Origin: Limnobaculum allomyrinae | Lineage (GTDB): Bacteria > Pseudomonadota > Gammaproteobacteria > Enterobacterales > Enterobacteriaceae | DNA length: 64,000 nucleotides | Assembly: GCF_016649425.1 (NCBI RefSeq) | Contig: NZ_JADRCR010000006.1 | Span: forward strand, 1 to 64,000 | Direction of reading: 5' to 3' | Shown: positions 29,145 to 39,400 of the stretch, one piece after another | Layout of the letters: the number at the start of each line of letters is the position of its first letter | Numbering within the stretch: the first letter of the stretch is position 1 | The notes under the pieces: model-generated | Seen by the model: the letters and a program-made list of their open reading frames with translations, nothing else | What the model was told of the DNA's origin: nothing | Databases searched by the model: none | Made by a program: the position numbers and the translations under genes

Positions 29145-30692
29145 ATGTTTAAATCAACGTTATTTTGGAAAGTTTTTGTACTTATAGTGCTAACGTTACT
29201 GATGTTAGTACCTATTGGCATGGTGCTGGAGATGATTGATGGTCGTAATCAATATCGGGAAAGTGTCATTAGCCAGATTAAGGATGGAACCAGCGGTGAA
29301 CAAACGGTGATAGGGCCGATATTAGTCGTTCCCTATGTGCGTCTTGAGACTGAATTAGTCAGCGACGGCACCAAAAAAGGAAAAACGATAAAAAAAGTTA
29401 ACCGGGTACAGGGGCAGAGTTACTTTTTGCCGGATGATTTAGCCGTTAATGGCAGTGTCAATGTAGAGCCACGCAAGGTGGGTATTTATCAGACTCAGGT
29501 TTATCAGAGTCAGCTACAGTTCAAAGGCACCTTCGGCAAGGTGAACTTTACTAATAACGACAAAATCATCTATGAAAAACCTTATCTGGTATTAGCTCTG
29601 GCGGATTCTCGCGGCATTACCGCAGTACCTACTGCCAAACTTAATCAATATCAGAGTGCATTTGAGGCGGGAACGCGCTATACAGAGTTTCCTCAAGGGA
29701 TGCACGCTGTTTTCCCGGAAGCGATACTGACATCGCCACAGCCTCTGGATTTTGAATTTACTGTTTCTCTACAGGGAACTGGCCATCTGGCACTAATGCC
29801 GGTAGGGGCAACCTCAACGTTTAATCTTAGCGGCAACTGGCCACACCCGAATTTCCTTGGGCAGTTCTTACCGAAAAAACGGGAAGTTACCGAGCAGGGC
29901 TTTACCGCCAGTTGGGAGAGTAGTTGGCTGGCTAATAATATCAATAACAACTTTGGCCGTTATGATATGAGCGATATTCGCAGAAGCCAGGCTCAGGCGC
30001 GTTCGTCAGGTTCTTACAGCTATGCTGAAACGGAATACAGTGAAGGCAGCAGGATATCGAGTTTTCCAACGTTCAGTACCAGCTTTATTGAGCCGGTTAA
30101 TCATTATCAGTTGAACACGCGTACCGTGAAGTATGCCATTCTGTTTATCAGCATGACTTTTGTTGCCTTTTTCCTGTTCGAAGTACTGAAGTCGTTATCG
30201 ATTCACCCTATGCAATACTTGTTGGTGGCAGCAGCCCTGATGGTGTTCTACGTTATTCTGTTGGCGCTTTCAGAACGTATTGGTTTTGCCTGGGCTTATT
30301 GCATTGCGGCAGTAAGCTGTAGCAGCCTGATTGGTTTCTATTTAAGTGCGGTATTGAAAGGGGTATGGCGCGGTATCAGCTTTGCCGGCGGGTTATTGAT
30401 TTTATACGCTGTACTCTATGTCCTGTTGCAATCTGAAGATAATGCCCTGCTGTTGGGAGCCGGATTACTGTTTGTGGTATTGGCGGTCATTATGACATTG
30501 ACACGTCGTTTAGACTGGTACAAGGTTGCATCGCCAGCATCGCCAGCATCGCCAGCATCGCCAGCATCGCCAGCATCGCCAGCATCAACATCAGGTGGCG
30601 GAATGCAACCTTCCGGTGATGCCAATATTGAGTCAGTGGCAGAGCACGATGAGGATAGTCTGGAGCGAAGGAAATATCGGTTATGGAAATAA
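29145..30692 (+). CDS. creD: Inner membrane protein CreD
   Basis: The 515-residue product has an N-terminal membrane anchor, a large periplasmic part and four to six membrane segments from about residue 325, matching CreD. SNWPHPNFLGQFLPKKREV is a conserved stretch. The ATG at 29145 (MFKSTLFWK) follows AGGAG by nine bases; GTG 29142 is an alternative. CreD is the main CreBC-regulated gene and is linked to envelope stability and beta-lactam response. The C-terminal tail contains a repeat of Ala-Ser-Pro encoded by a 9-bp tandem array that is not present in E. coli CreD. Confidence 0.93.
   Translation: MFKSTLFWKVFVLIVLTLLMLVPIGMVLEMIDGRNQYRESVISQIKDGTSGEQTVIGPILVVPYVRLETELVSDGTKKGKTIKKVNRVQGQSYFLPDDLAVNGSVNVEPRKVGIYQTQVYQSQLQFKGTFGKVNFTNNDKIIYEKPYLVLALADSRGITAVPTAKLNQYQSAFEAGTRYTEFPQGMHAVFPEAILTSPQPLDFEFTVSLQGTGHLALMPVGATSTFNLSGNWPHPNFLGQFLPKKREVTEQGFTASWESSWLANNINNNFGRYDMSDIRRSQAQARSSGSYSYAETEYSEGSRISSFPTFSTSFIEPVNHYQLNTRTVKYAILFISMTFVAFFLFEVLKSLSIHPMQYLLVAAALMVFYVILLALSERIGFAWAYCIAAVSCSSLIGFYLSAVLKGVWRGISFAGGLLILYAVLYVLLQSEDNALLLGAGLLFVVLAVIMTLTRRLDWYKVASPASPASPASPASPASPASTSGGGMQPSGDANIESVAEHDEDSLERRKYRLWK
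30528..30590 (+). repeat. Nonamer tandem repeat inside creD
   Basis: Six perfect copies of GCATCGCCA (30528-30581) and a degenerate seventh encode (Ala-Ser-Pro)n after the last membrane segment. Because the unit is 9 bp, copy-number change alters only tail length and never the frame. Confidence 0.95.
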
Positions 30693-31113
30693 TGTATTTG
30701 AACTGACCGATGGTTCGTTATAGTTATCACTGACCCCATATTTTAGCGAATGCTTGAGTACGGGGTTTTTCACATGTCATGATCCACTTTTGTCAGACGT
30801 GCCTGGCAACATAGCCTGCGTTATCGCCTTAAATAATTGTTTACAAATTTACTCTAAAATTAATCCTCGATTAATCATACTGATAGTTATTGTTTTGCAG
30901 CAACGCCTCTTCTCCTTTCTGAGTGCCATTTTCCTTGTGAAAGGATGATCTTCAGGCGGAAAAAACAATACGTGCATCTCATATAATACTCTGTTGTATA
31001 AGTTAAATTAGAATAATAACCTATTGTTATTAGTCGTTGGCTGCCGTTTAATAAGGCCTTCTGAAATTATCGTCTTAATTTCTTATAACGGATAAATTTA
31101 CCACGGACAGGGT
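30693..31113 (+). other. creD-cdiB intergenic region
   Basis: A 421-bp AT-rich stretch holding the creD terminator and, presumably, the promoter of the two-partner secretion operon. A 64-codon frame at 30754-30948 lacks a ribosome binding site and family resemblance. Base composition drops relative to the flanking genes, as often seen at island edges. Confidence 0.5.
30733..30770 (+). terminator. Probable creD terminator
   Basis: ACCCCATA (30733-30740) pairs with TACGGGGT (30759-30766), one mismatch, over a long loop and is followed by TTTTTC. Confidence 0.5.
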
Positions 31114-32838
31114 ATGTGCTTTAAAAACAATCATAATCTCATCAATCGAAAAGGGACGCTTTCGCATTTTTGGGGGGCAGTCGCGTTACTGCCGTTTACT
31201 TTTTATGCTCATTCAGCGCCTGAGTTGAACAGCATCAATAACCAGCAAATTATCAATCAGCAAGAACGCCAGAAGGCACTGGAAGAACAACTTGCGCCGG
31301 AACAGCCTGATGTGCGCCTGGAGCTGCCTGCGGGTAGTTCAGCGATTGCTCAGTTCCCCTCAGAATCGAACTGCATCACCATCAATCAGGTGACGTTAAG
31401 CGGTAGTGAACATTTAACCAACTGGCTGATGTTACAGCGGGTAGCCAATCAGGCTAAAGGGCACTGTATCGGTGGTAAAGGCATTAATTTGCTGATGAGC
31501 GCCATTCAAAATCGGTTGGTTGATCGAGGTTATATCACCAGCCGGGTATTAGCCCCTCCGCAAGACGTAAACAGCGGTGAACTGAAACTGCAAATTATGG
31601 AGGGCAAAGTCAGCCATATCCTGTTTGCCTCGGAAAGTGACAGTTATATTCAGATGTTCAATACCTTACCGGTATCTGAAGGCGATTTACTCAATCTGCG
31701 AGATATTGAGCAAGGGGTAGAGAACCTGAGACGAGTGCCCACTGCACAGGCGGATGTCAATATGCTGCCGGGCGCCGAGCCGGGAGAAACCGATTTAGCT
31801 ATCAGTTGGAAGCAGAGCCGTCACTGGCGGCTGGGTGCATCTTTAGATGATTCCGGCACCACCAGTACTGGCCGTTATCAGGGGGGATTAACCCTGTATG
31901 TGGATAACCCACTTTCTCTGAGCGATACCTTCTATATTTCCGGCGGCCATGACCTGCAATGGAAAAATGATCGGGGTAGCCATAACTATACCGCTCACTA
32001 CTCCGTGCCTTATGGCTACTGGGGATTTAATGTCACCACCAGCGCCTACAGTTATAACCAGAAAGTAGCAGGCCTGATTGAGGATTATGACTACAGCGGT
32101 GATAGCAACAATCTGACCTTTGGACTGAGCCGTTTGTTGCATCGTAATGCCTCACAAAAAACCACCCTGACTTACGATGTGCTGCTGAAATCGACCCGTA
32201 ATTATATTAACGACACCGAAGTGGAAGTTCAGCGTCGTAATACTTCAGCCTGGCGTCTGGGCTTACAGCATCGTCATTATATTTACGCCGCCACGCTGGA
32301 TGCCGGGGTGAGTTATCAGCAGGGTACCCGCTGGTTTGGCGCACAGCCAGCACCAGAAGAGTACACCGGTCTGGCGACGGCCCTGAGTAAGATAGCTCAG
32401 ATTTCCGCCAATCTGGACGTGCCTTTCAGCCTGTTTGAACAGAAATTCAGCTTTCGCAGCCAGTACCAGCGCCAGCTTCCTTCCTCCACCAGCCTGACCT
32501 CACAGGATCGCTTCTCCATTGGCGGTCGCTATACGGTGAGAGGTTATGACGGCGAACTGAGCCTGTCAGCGGATCGGGGTTGGTTCACCCGTAATGAACT
32601 GGCATGGCAAACGCCGCTACCGTCTCAGGAACTCTATGCAGGATTGGATTACGGCGAAGTGGGCGGCAGGGGAAGTGAGTACCTGCTGGGGAAACATCTG
32701 GCGGGGGCCGTACTGGGGTTAAGAGGTAACGCCTTCAATACCAGCTATGACCTGTTTGCCGGTATTCCTACCTCAAAACCGGATGGCTTTAAAACCGATC
32801 CGGTGACGTTAGGCTTTAATCTTAACTGGCAGTATTAA
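31114..32838 (+). CDS. cdiB: TpsB outer-membrane transporter (CdiB/FhaC family)
   Basis: The 574-residue protein has a signal peptide (about 1-33, ending FYAHSA), an N-terminal helix and two POTRA domains (about 80-240, with [24 protein letters not shown]), and a beta-barrel to the C-terminal aromatic end (LNWQY). The VRGYDGE motif near residue 475 is the conserved tip of FhaC loop 6. It exports the CdiA partner encoded two genes downstream. Confidence 0.93.
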   Translation: MCFKNNHNLINRKGTLSHFWGAVALLPFTFYAHSAPELNSINNQQIINQQERQKALEEQLAPEQPDVRLELPAGSSAIAQFPSESNCITINQVTLSGSEHLTNWLMLQRVANQAKGHCIGGKGINLLMSAIQNRLVDRGYITSRVLAPPQDVNSGELKLQIMEGKVSHILFASESDSYIQMFNTLPVSEGDLLNLRDIEQGVENLRRVPTAQADVNMLPGAEPGETDLAISWKQSRHWRLGASLDDSGTTSTGRYQGGLTLYVDNPLSLSDTFYISGGHDLQWKNDRGSHNYTAHYSVPYGYWGFNVTTSAYSYNQKVAGLIEDYDYSGDSNNLTFGLSRLLHRNASQKTTLTYDVLLKSTRNYINDTEVEVQRRNTSAWRLGLQHRHYIYAATLDAGVSYQQGTRWFGAQPAPEEYTGLATALSKIAQISANLDVPFSLFEQKFSFRSQYQRQLPSSTSLTSQDRFSIGGRYTVRGYDGELSLSADRGWFTRNELAWQTPLPSQELYAGLDYGEVGGRGSEYLLGKHLAGAVLGLRGNAFNTSYDLFAGIPTSKPDGFKTDPVTLGFNLNWQY

Positions 32839-32849
32839 GGAGGCACGAG

Positions 32850-33389
32850 ATGAAATATGGAAACTTTCATATTACCGCCCCGTTGATGCTGGGTGGTGAA
32901 GTGAATGAAGCGGAGGTTCTGGGTGCATCGGTCTGGTTATGGATGCACTCCCCACAACACAATACCGCATCATTAAATACGCTACCGACCCTGTTACTGC
33001 CCATTATTAAAAATCAGCAGTTTGTTTTAGTCAGTGAAGGCAATAAGCCGGTGTTTTTTCTGTCGTGGGCGTGGATGAATGAGCAGGCAGAATACCGCTA
33101 CTTTACTGAAGATTTCCTGATGTTCAGAGAAGAGGACTGGATCAGTGGTGAACGCTTATGGATCCACGACTGGATAGCGCCATTCGGTCATTCGATAACC
33201 ATGAAGCGAATTGTCACTGACATCATTTTTCCTGAACACTTTGGCCGCATGATTTATCACAAAACCAAAAATTATCAGACTAAAACCTGGTATGGAAAAA
33301 ATACCCGGCGTTTAGAGCGAGAGCAATGGTACGGGGAACATCCTGTTATCAAAGATGAGTCAACATTAGCTCAGTTAGCTCAACCGTAA
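32850..33389 (+). CDS. cdiC: HlyC-like toxin-activating lysine acyltransferase
   Basis: The 179-residue product resembles RTX-toxin acyltransferases. EVLGASVWLWMHSPQH holds the expected catalytic histidine (His36, as His23 in HlyC), and GERLWIHDWIAPFGH holds the aspartate corresponding to HlyC Asp92. HlyC-type enzymes use acyl-ACP to acylate internal lysines of a protoxin. Its position between cdiB and cdiA, 11 bases after cdiB, implies that the substrate is this CdiA. Such acyltransferases have been noted in some cdi loci; the symbol cdiC is used in that sense. No signal peptide is seen, consistent with cytoplasmic action. Confidence 0.82.
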   Translation: MKYGNFHITAPLMLGGEVNEAEVLGASVWLWMHSPQHNTASLNTLPTLLLPIIKNQQFVLVSEGNKPVFFLSWAWMNEQAEYRYFTEDFLMFREEDWISGERLWIHDWIAPFGHSITMKRIVTDIIFPEHFGRMIYHKTKNYQTKTWYGKNTRRLEREQWYGEHPVIKDESTLAQLAQP

Positions 33390-33454
33390 AATCAGTAACC
33401 CTGTCTCTGGCAGATGTGAATAACTAAAAAAAGACCAGTAAAAGGATTTCACGA

Positions 33455-36400
33455 ATGAATAAGAATTTATACCGGGTTATTTTTAACCAGGCCCGTGGTC
33501 AGTTAATGGTAGTACCGGAGATTGCCGGTGCACATTCTGCTGGCGGAAGTCCCCGTGTTTCATCCGGAGCCGGGCATACCTTAAGTCAACTGATTGCCGG
33601 CCTTAAACCCCTGACGTTGTTGACCAGTATGGCGTTGGGGTTGTTGGCTATTAGTATGCCGGTACAGGCAGATATCGTGGCAGATCACAGTGCGCCGGGT
33701 AACCAGCAGCCAACGCTCATCAGCAGTGCCAACGGCACGCCGCAGGTAAATATTCAGACACCGAGCGCCGCAGGCGTATCGCGCAATACCTACAGCCAGT
33801 TTGATGTGGATAATCGCGGAGCGATACTGAATAACTCAGCCGCACCGGTACAGACTCAACTGGGTGGTTATGTCGACGGCAACCCGCAGGTCATACGAGG
33901 TGGGGCTAAAATTATTCTTAATGAAGTCAATTCCCGCAACCCAAGTCAGCTTAACGGTTATGTGGAAGTGGCCGGGCAGAAAGCTCAGGTAGTTATTGCT
34001 AACCCATCGGGTATTACCTGTGACGGCTGTGGTTTTATTAACGCCAACCGTGCGACGCTGACTACCGGCACGCCAAATCTGGTGAATGGTCAACTGGAAG
34101 GCTACAACGTCCAACAGGGTAATGTGACCATTCAGGGTAGAGGAATGGACAGCAGCCAGCAGAGCTATACCGATATCATCGCCCAATCGGTGAATGTAAA
34201 TGCCGGAGTCTGGGCCAATGAGCTTAACGTGGTCACCGGCAAGAACAAAGTCAGTGCTGATGCCAGCCAGATTGAAAAGCAAGGAAGCAGCGATGCTTCC
34301 AGTCCTCAATTCTCAATGGATGTCACCGCGCTGGGCGGCATGTACGCCAACACTATCCGCATGGTGGGAACCGAAAATGGTGTGGGTGTTCATAACGCCG
34401 GGCATATTGGCACGCAGGCGGGATCGGTAGAATTGACCGCCGATGGTCGTATTGAAAACAGTGGAACAATAAGTAGCGGTCAAAACCTGACAGTCACGAC
34501 GACGGAAGGGCTGACCAACAGCGGTACGCTGTTTGGTAAAAATCAGGTTCAGCTCAGTGCTCAGGGAGATATGGTTAACACTGCTTCCGGGCAAATGGGG
34601 ACTAACGGGGAGCTTAACGTCACCACGCAGGGTAACCTGACCAGTCAGGGGGTGATAGCGGCAGACGGTAACACCAGGGTCAGCGCCCGTCGGAAATTAA
34701 ATAACAGCGGTACGCTCTCTTCAGGTCAGGAACTTCGGGTATCGGCCAGCAGTATTGATAACAGCGGTACGTTGCAGGGCAAAGGGCGTACAGCCATCAG
34801 CACTCCGGGATATATCAATCAGGCTGCCAGCGGGAAAATCAGCAGCGGTGGTTTTTTAAGCATTGACAGCGGTGACTGGATGACCAGTTACGGCAGCATC
34901 TGGTCTGCGGACGCCGCGTCTCTTAGCGTTCAAAATGCGCTGTTAAACGCCGGAACCCTGGATGCCGGGCTGAGTCTGACTTTGTCTGCCAGTCATATCA
35001 ATAACAGCGGGGCGATTTACGCCGGTGGCGATGTACAGGCACAAAGCCGCAGTAGCCTGCTCAATAGTGGAACTCTGGGCGCTGATCGGGATATTACCCT
35101 GAATGCGGCGGGTGAGTTCTCCAGTAACAATACGATTTATGCTAAAGGCAATGCCCGGTTAACGGCGGGCAGCACAATTAGCAATAATGGCACGCTGGCT
35201 GCGGATGGATTGCTGAGCCTGACTACACCGGGCGCGTTATATAACAACGGTACGCTATACAGTAAAGGCAACCTGTCATTAACCGCAGACCAGTCGGTGA
35301 CCAGCTATGGTTCTATCGGTGCCGACGGTGAACTGAATCTGAATACTTACGGGGCGCTGTTTAATAATCAGATGCTGTACGGTAAAGGTCAGACAACCCT
35401 TAATACCGGTGGTGATGTTACCAACCATGGCGTGATAGGTTCTGACAGCCGTTTGTCTCTGACTACACCGGGCTGGCTACTCAATACCGGCACCCTGTAT
35501 AGCGGTGGTACGATGGCCGTGGCGGCCAACGGGCAGGTCACCAACGGCGGTACCCTCAATAGCGGTAGCGATTTATTCCTGACCACGCAGAGTGCGCTGT
35601 ATAACGGCAATACAATTTATGCCAGAGGTCATGCCTCCCTTAACGTTGCCGGAGCAATGACCAATGATGGCACCCTTGGCGCTGACCGCAACCTGACGCT
35701 GACCGCCGGTGGCGATATCCTGAATAACGGTACACTGTACAGCCAGGGCGTGGGGAAATACCTTACCGATGGCAGCTTTACCAATAATCACCTGCTGCAC
35801 AGCGAAGATTCGTTGTTTGTGGATGCCGACGGAAATATCCTCAATGACGCGGATATCTATGCCTTTGCCGGGCTGGATTTCAGCGCCGGACAACGGATTG
35901 ATAACCATGCCCAGCTTTACAGCGGCGGGGCACTTAACCTGCATGCGCTTGGGGATATCAACAATACCTCAACGCTGGCAGCGCTAAACGATATTGTCCT
36001 TTCCACCCACTATTTTAGCAACGGCAGCAATGCCCTGCTGGCAGCCGGCGTGCAAAGCAATGGTCAACTGGCAAACGCCGGAGATATCACTCTTCTCAGC
36101 ACACAATCTGTCGATTTACAGGGGCAGACGCTGGCCTCCGGCACTCTGAATGTGGATGCGAACGGCATTAATCTTGCTGACGGTCTGGTGAGTGCCGGCG
36201 CGGTGAATCTGCAGGGGCATAGCGGTGAGATAAACACCGACCGCGCTCAGCTCTACGTTAACAATGGCTTCAGTGCACACACCACCGGTCACTGGAGCAA
36301 CCTTGACGGTCAGCTGTACGCCGGCGATATGCATCTTAATGCCGGGTCGCTGACCAACGATGCAACAGGGGTTATCAGTGCCCAGTCCACTAATCTCACT

Positions 36401-39400
36401 TTGAGTGGGCTTTTAAGCAACAGAGGACTGATTGACGGGCTGCTGACGCGTCTTCAGGCCAGTCAAATCGATAACTATGGCACTGGTCGCATCTACGGCA
36501 CCTGGCTGGGTTTACAGGCAGATGTGATTAATAACCGGGAAGAGGATGGCACCGCTGCCACCATCGCCGGTCGTGAAACGCTGGATATGGGGGTGGGTAC
36601 CTTAAACAACTACACTCATTCGCTGATATTCAGCGGTGGCAATCTGTCCATCGGTCGATTGCTGGATGAAAACGGCAATGCCATCGGTATGGGTGGCGTG
36701 TTGAATAACCACAGTGCGACGATTGAAGCGCTGGGGGATTTAAGGTTGTCGATGGGGCAGGTGAATAATGTTAATGACCATTTTTTAACTGAATTCAGAG
36801 TGGTATCGCAGGAAAATATTCTTGAGTACGCAATGAATGCCAGCAGCCGTCACTACTTCCTTGATGAGGTCAGCTTTACCTTCAATAGTCGTGGCGTTTC
36901 CACATTGTATACGCCGGATTCGGATAGGGGGGACGATGACTATTATGAGTTTACTTATGTCCGAACCACGCAGGAAAACGCCATTGTTGAAACCGACCCA
37001 GCGAAAATTTTAGCTGGTGGTAATCTGCTGATTACTGCGGATACGGTCAATAACGATAAGAGCCAAATCGTTGCGGGAAATGTATTGAATATTGCCGCAA
37101 ATACCCTGAATAACACAGAAATTAGTGGTACCCGCATTATTACTGAATCGGGGATTATGCAGCATCGATATTCAACCCCAATTGGTGGTGTACGGGTACA
37201 GGGGCATCATGATTATGATTACTCCCCGGCTGCTGTGTATCAGGATATCATGCTAAAAGCCTCTGAAACGGTAGGTAACACCCAGCCGGAGGGGAGTGGT
37301 GTCTCGATTAATGCGCGTCAGGAAGGTTTGGCTCCGGGCGATAGTATTGGCGGCATCAGCATTGAACGAGTGAATATCCAACTGGCGGGTGTGAATGGCA
37401 TGCAGGATGTCAGCGTGGTGACACGTCCTCCGAGTCTGAATCTGACGTTACCCAATGCCAGCCTGTATAAAATCAATCCGGCAGTCGGCAGCCAGTATCT
37501 GGTAGAAACTGACCCTAAATTTACCCAGCTTAAGCGTTGGTTAGGTTCGGACTACATGACCAGCCAGTTAAAGGCCGATCCGAACAATATGCATAAACGT
37601 TTAGGCGATGGTTACTATGAGCAGCGCCTTATCAGTGACCAGATCATCAGCCTGACAGGACAGCGTTTTTTAAACGGCTACGCGAATGACGAAGAGCAGT
37701 ATATGGCGCTGATGAACAGCGGCGTTGAGTTTGCTCAAAAGTACAACCTGTCGTTAGGCGTAGCGTTAACAAAAGAGCAGATGGCTAATTTGACCTCGGA
37801 TATCGTCTGGCTGGTAAGCCGTGACGTGACCTTACCGGATGGCACTATTCAGACGGTTTTGGTGCCGCAGGTATATGCCATGGTCAAGCCGCAGGATATT
37901 GATAGTAACGGTGCTCTTTTAGCAGGTAAGCAAGTCAATTTGCAACTGAGTAATGATTTGGTGAATCAGGGGCGCATTCTGGCGGGCGATAAGCTGAACG
38001 TGCTGGCGCAGAATATTCAGAATATGGGCGGCAGCATTAGCGGTAATAACGTGGCGCTGCTGGCGAATAATGATATTAATAATATTGGCGGACTGATACA
38101 GGGCAATGACAGCCTGAAGCTTCAGGCCGGTCATGATATCAATATTATTACCACCACCAATCACAATGAAAAAGGCGGAACTAACAGTTCGTCCCATACC
38201 AATATCAATCAGGTAGGAGCCTTGTCGGTTAATAACGATAATGGCGTGCTTCAGCTTTCATCCGGTAATGATATCAATCTGACAGCGGCGTTGATTATTA
38301 ACGCCGGTCAAAATAGTGAAACATCTATCGCGGCGGGTCACGACCTGAATATGAATACCGTGACGGAAGAGAAGCAGCGTGACTATATCTCTGCCAGTAA
38401 GAACAGCTCGCGTAAAGAGGCAAGCTCACAGGATATCGGTACCCAGATTAGCAGTAGCGGCAATGTTACTCTGTCAGCGAAAAATGATATCAACGCGAAA
38501 GCTGCTCAGGTCATGGCCGACGGTCAGTTAGCCGTAGTGGCCGGAAACGATATTAATATTATCGCCGGACAGTCGACTGATCATGTGGAGAGCACCAGCA
38601 AATCCACCAGCCGCAGCGGTATGACCAAAACCGTGACGACAAAGCAGGTCGTGCATGATGTGCTTTCGGCGGAAAGCAGCAATTTTAGTGGTGATACCGT
38701 CATCATGAATGCCGGAAACGACCTGCGAGTTGAAGGCAGTCAGATAACCAGTACCAATGATATGGCATTACATGCCGGTCACGACCTGACGTTGACGACA
38801 GCGCAGGAACAGCAGGATGATCTTGAGATAATTCGTAAGAAAAAGAGTGGCGTGATGAGCTCCGGTGGTATCGGGGTGACATATGGCAAGATAGATGAAA
38901 AGTCGAGTAACACCAGCCATCGTGTTACTCAATTGGCTAGTACTGTGGGCAGCACTGAGGGCAATGTTACCCTGAGTGCCGGAAACAATCTGACGGTTAA
39001 AGGTTCAGATGTTATCGCTCAGCAGAACATTAACCTGACAGGTAAAAACGTCACTGTTGAGTCAGTGGAGAATCAGACCAACATTCAGGATAAGTACGAA
39101 CGTACTCAGTCTGGTGTGACTATTGCACTGTCCGGCGCTGCCGGTAGCGCTCTGAATGCAGCAGTAACCGAAGCCAAACAGGCACAGGACACTCAGGACA
39201 GTAAAATCAAAGCGCTACAGGAAATCAAAGCAGCGTTGTCGGCAGTTCAGGCCGTGCAGGCCGGTATGATGGACTTGCCTGACAGTAGTGAAGGGTTTGT
39301 GGGTATCAGTATTTCCGGCGGTACCCAACATACCGAATCCACCACCGATACCAAAATTCGGGCGGCGCAGGGCTCCGCTATTGCCGCAGGGAATAATCTG

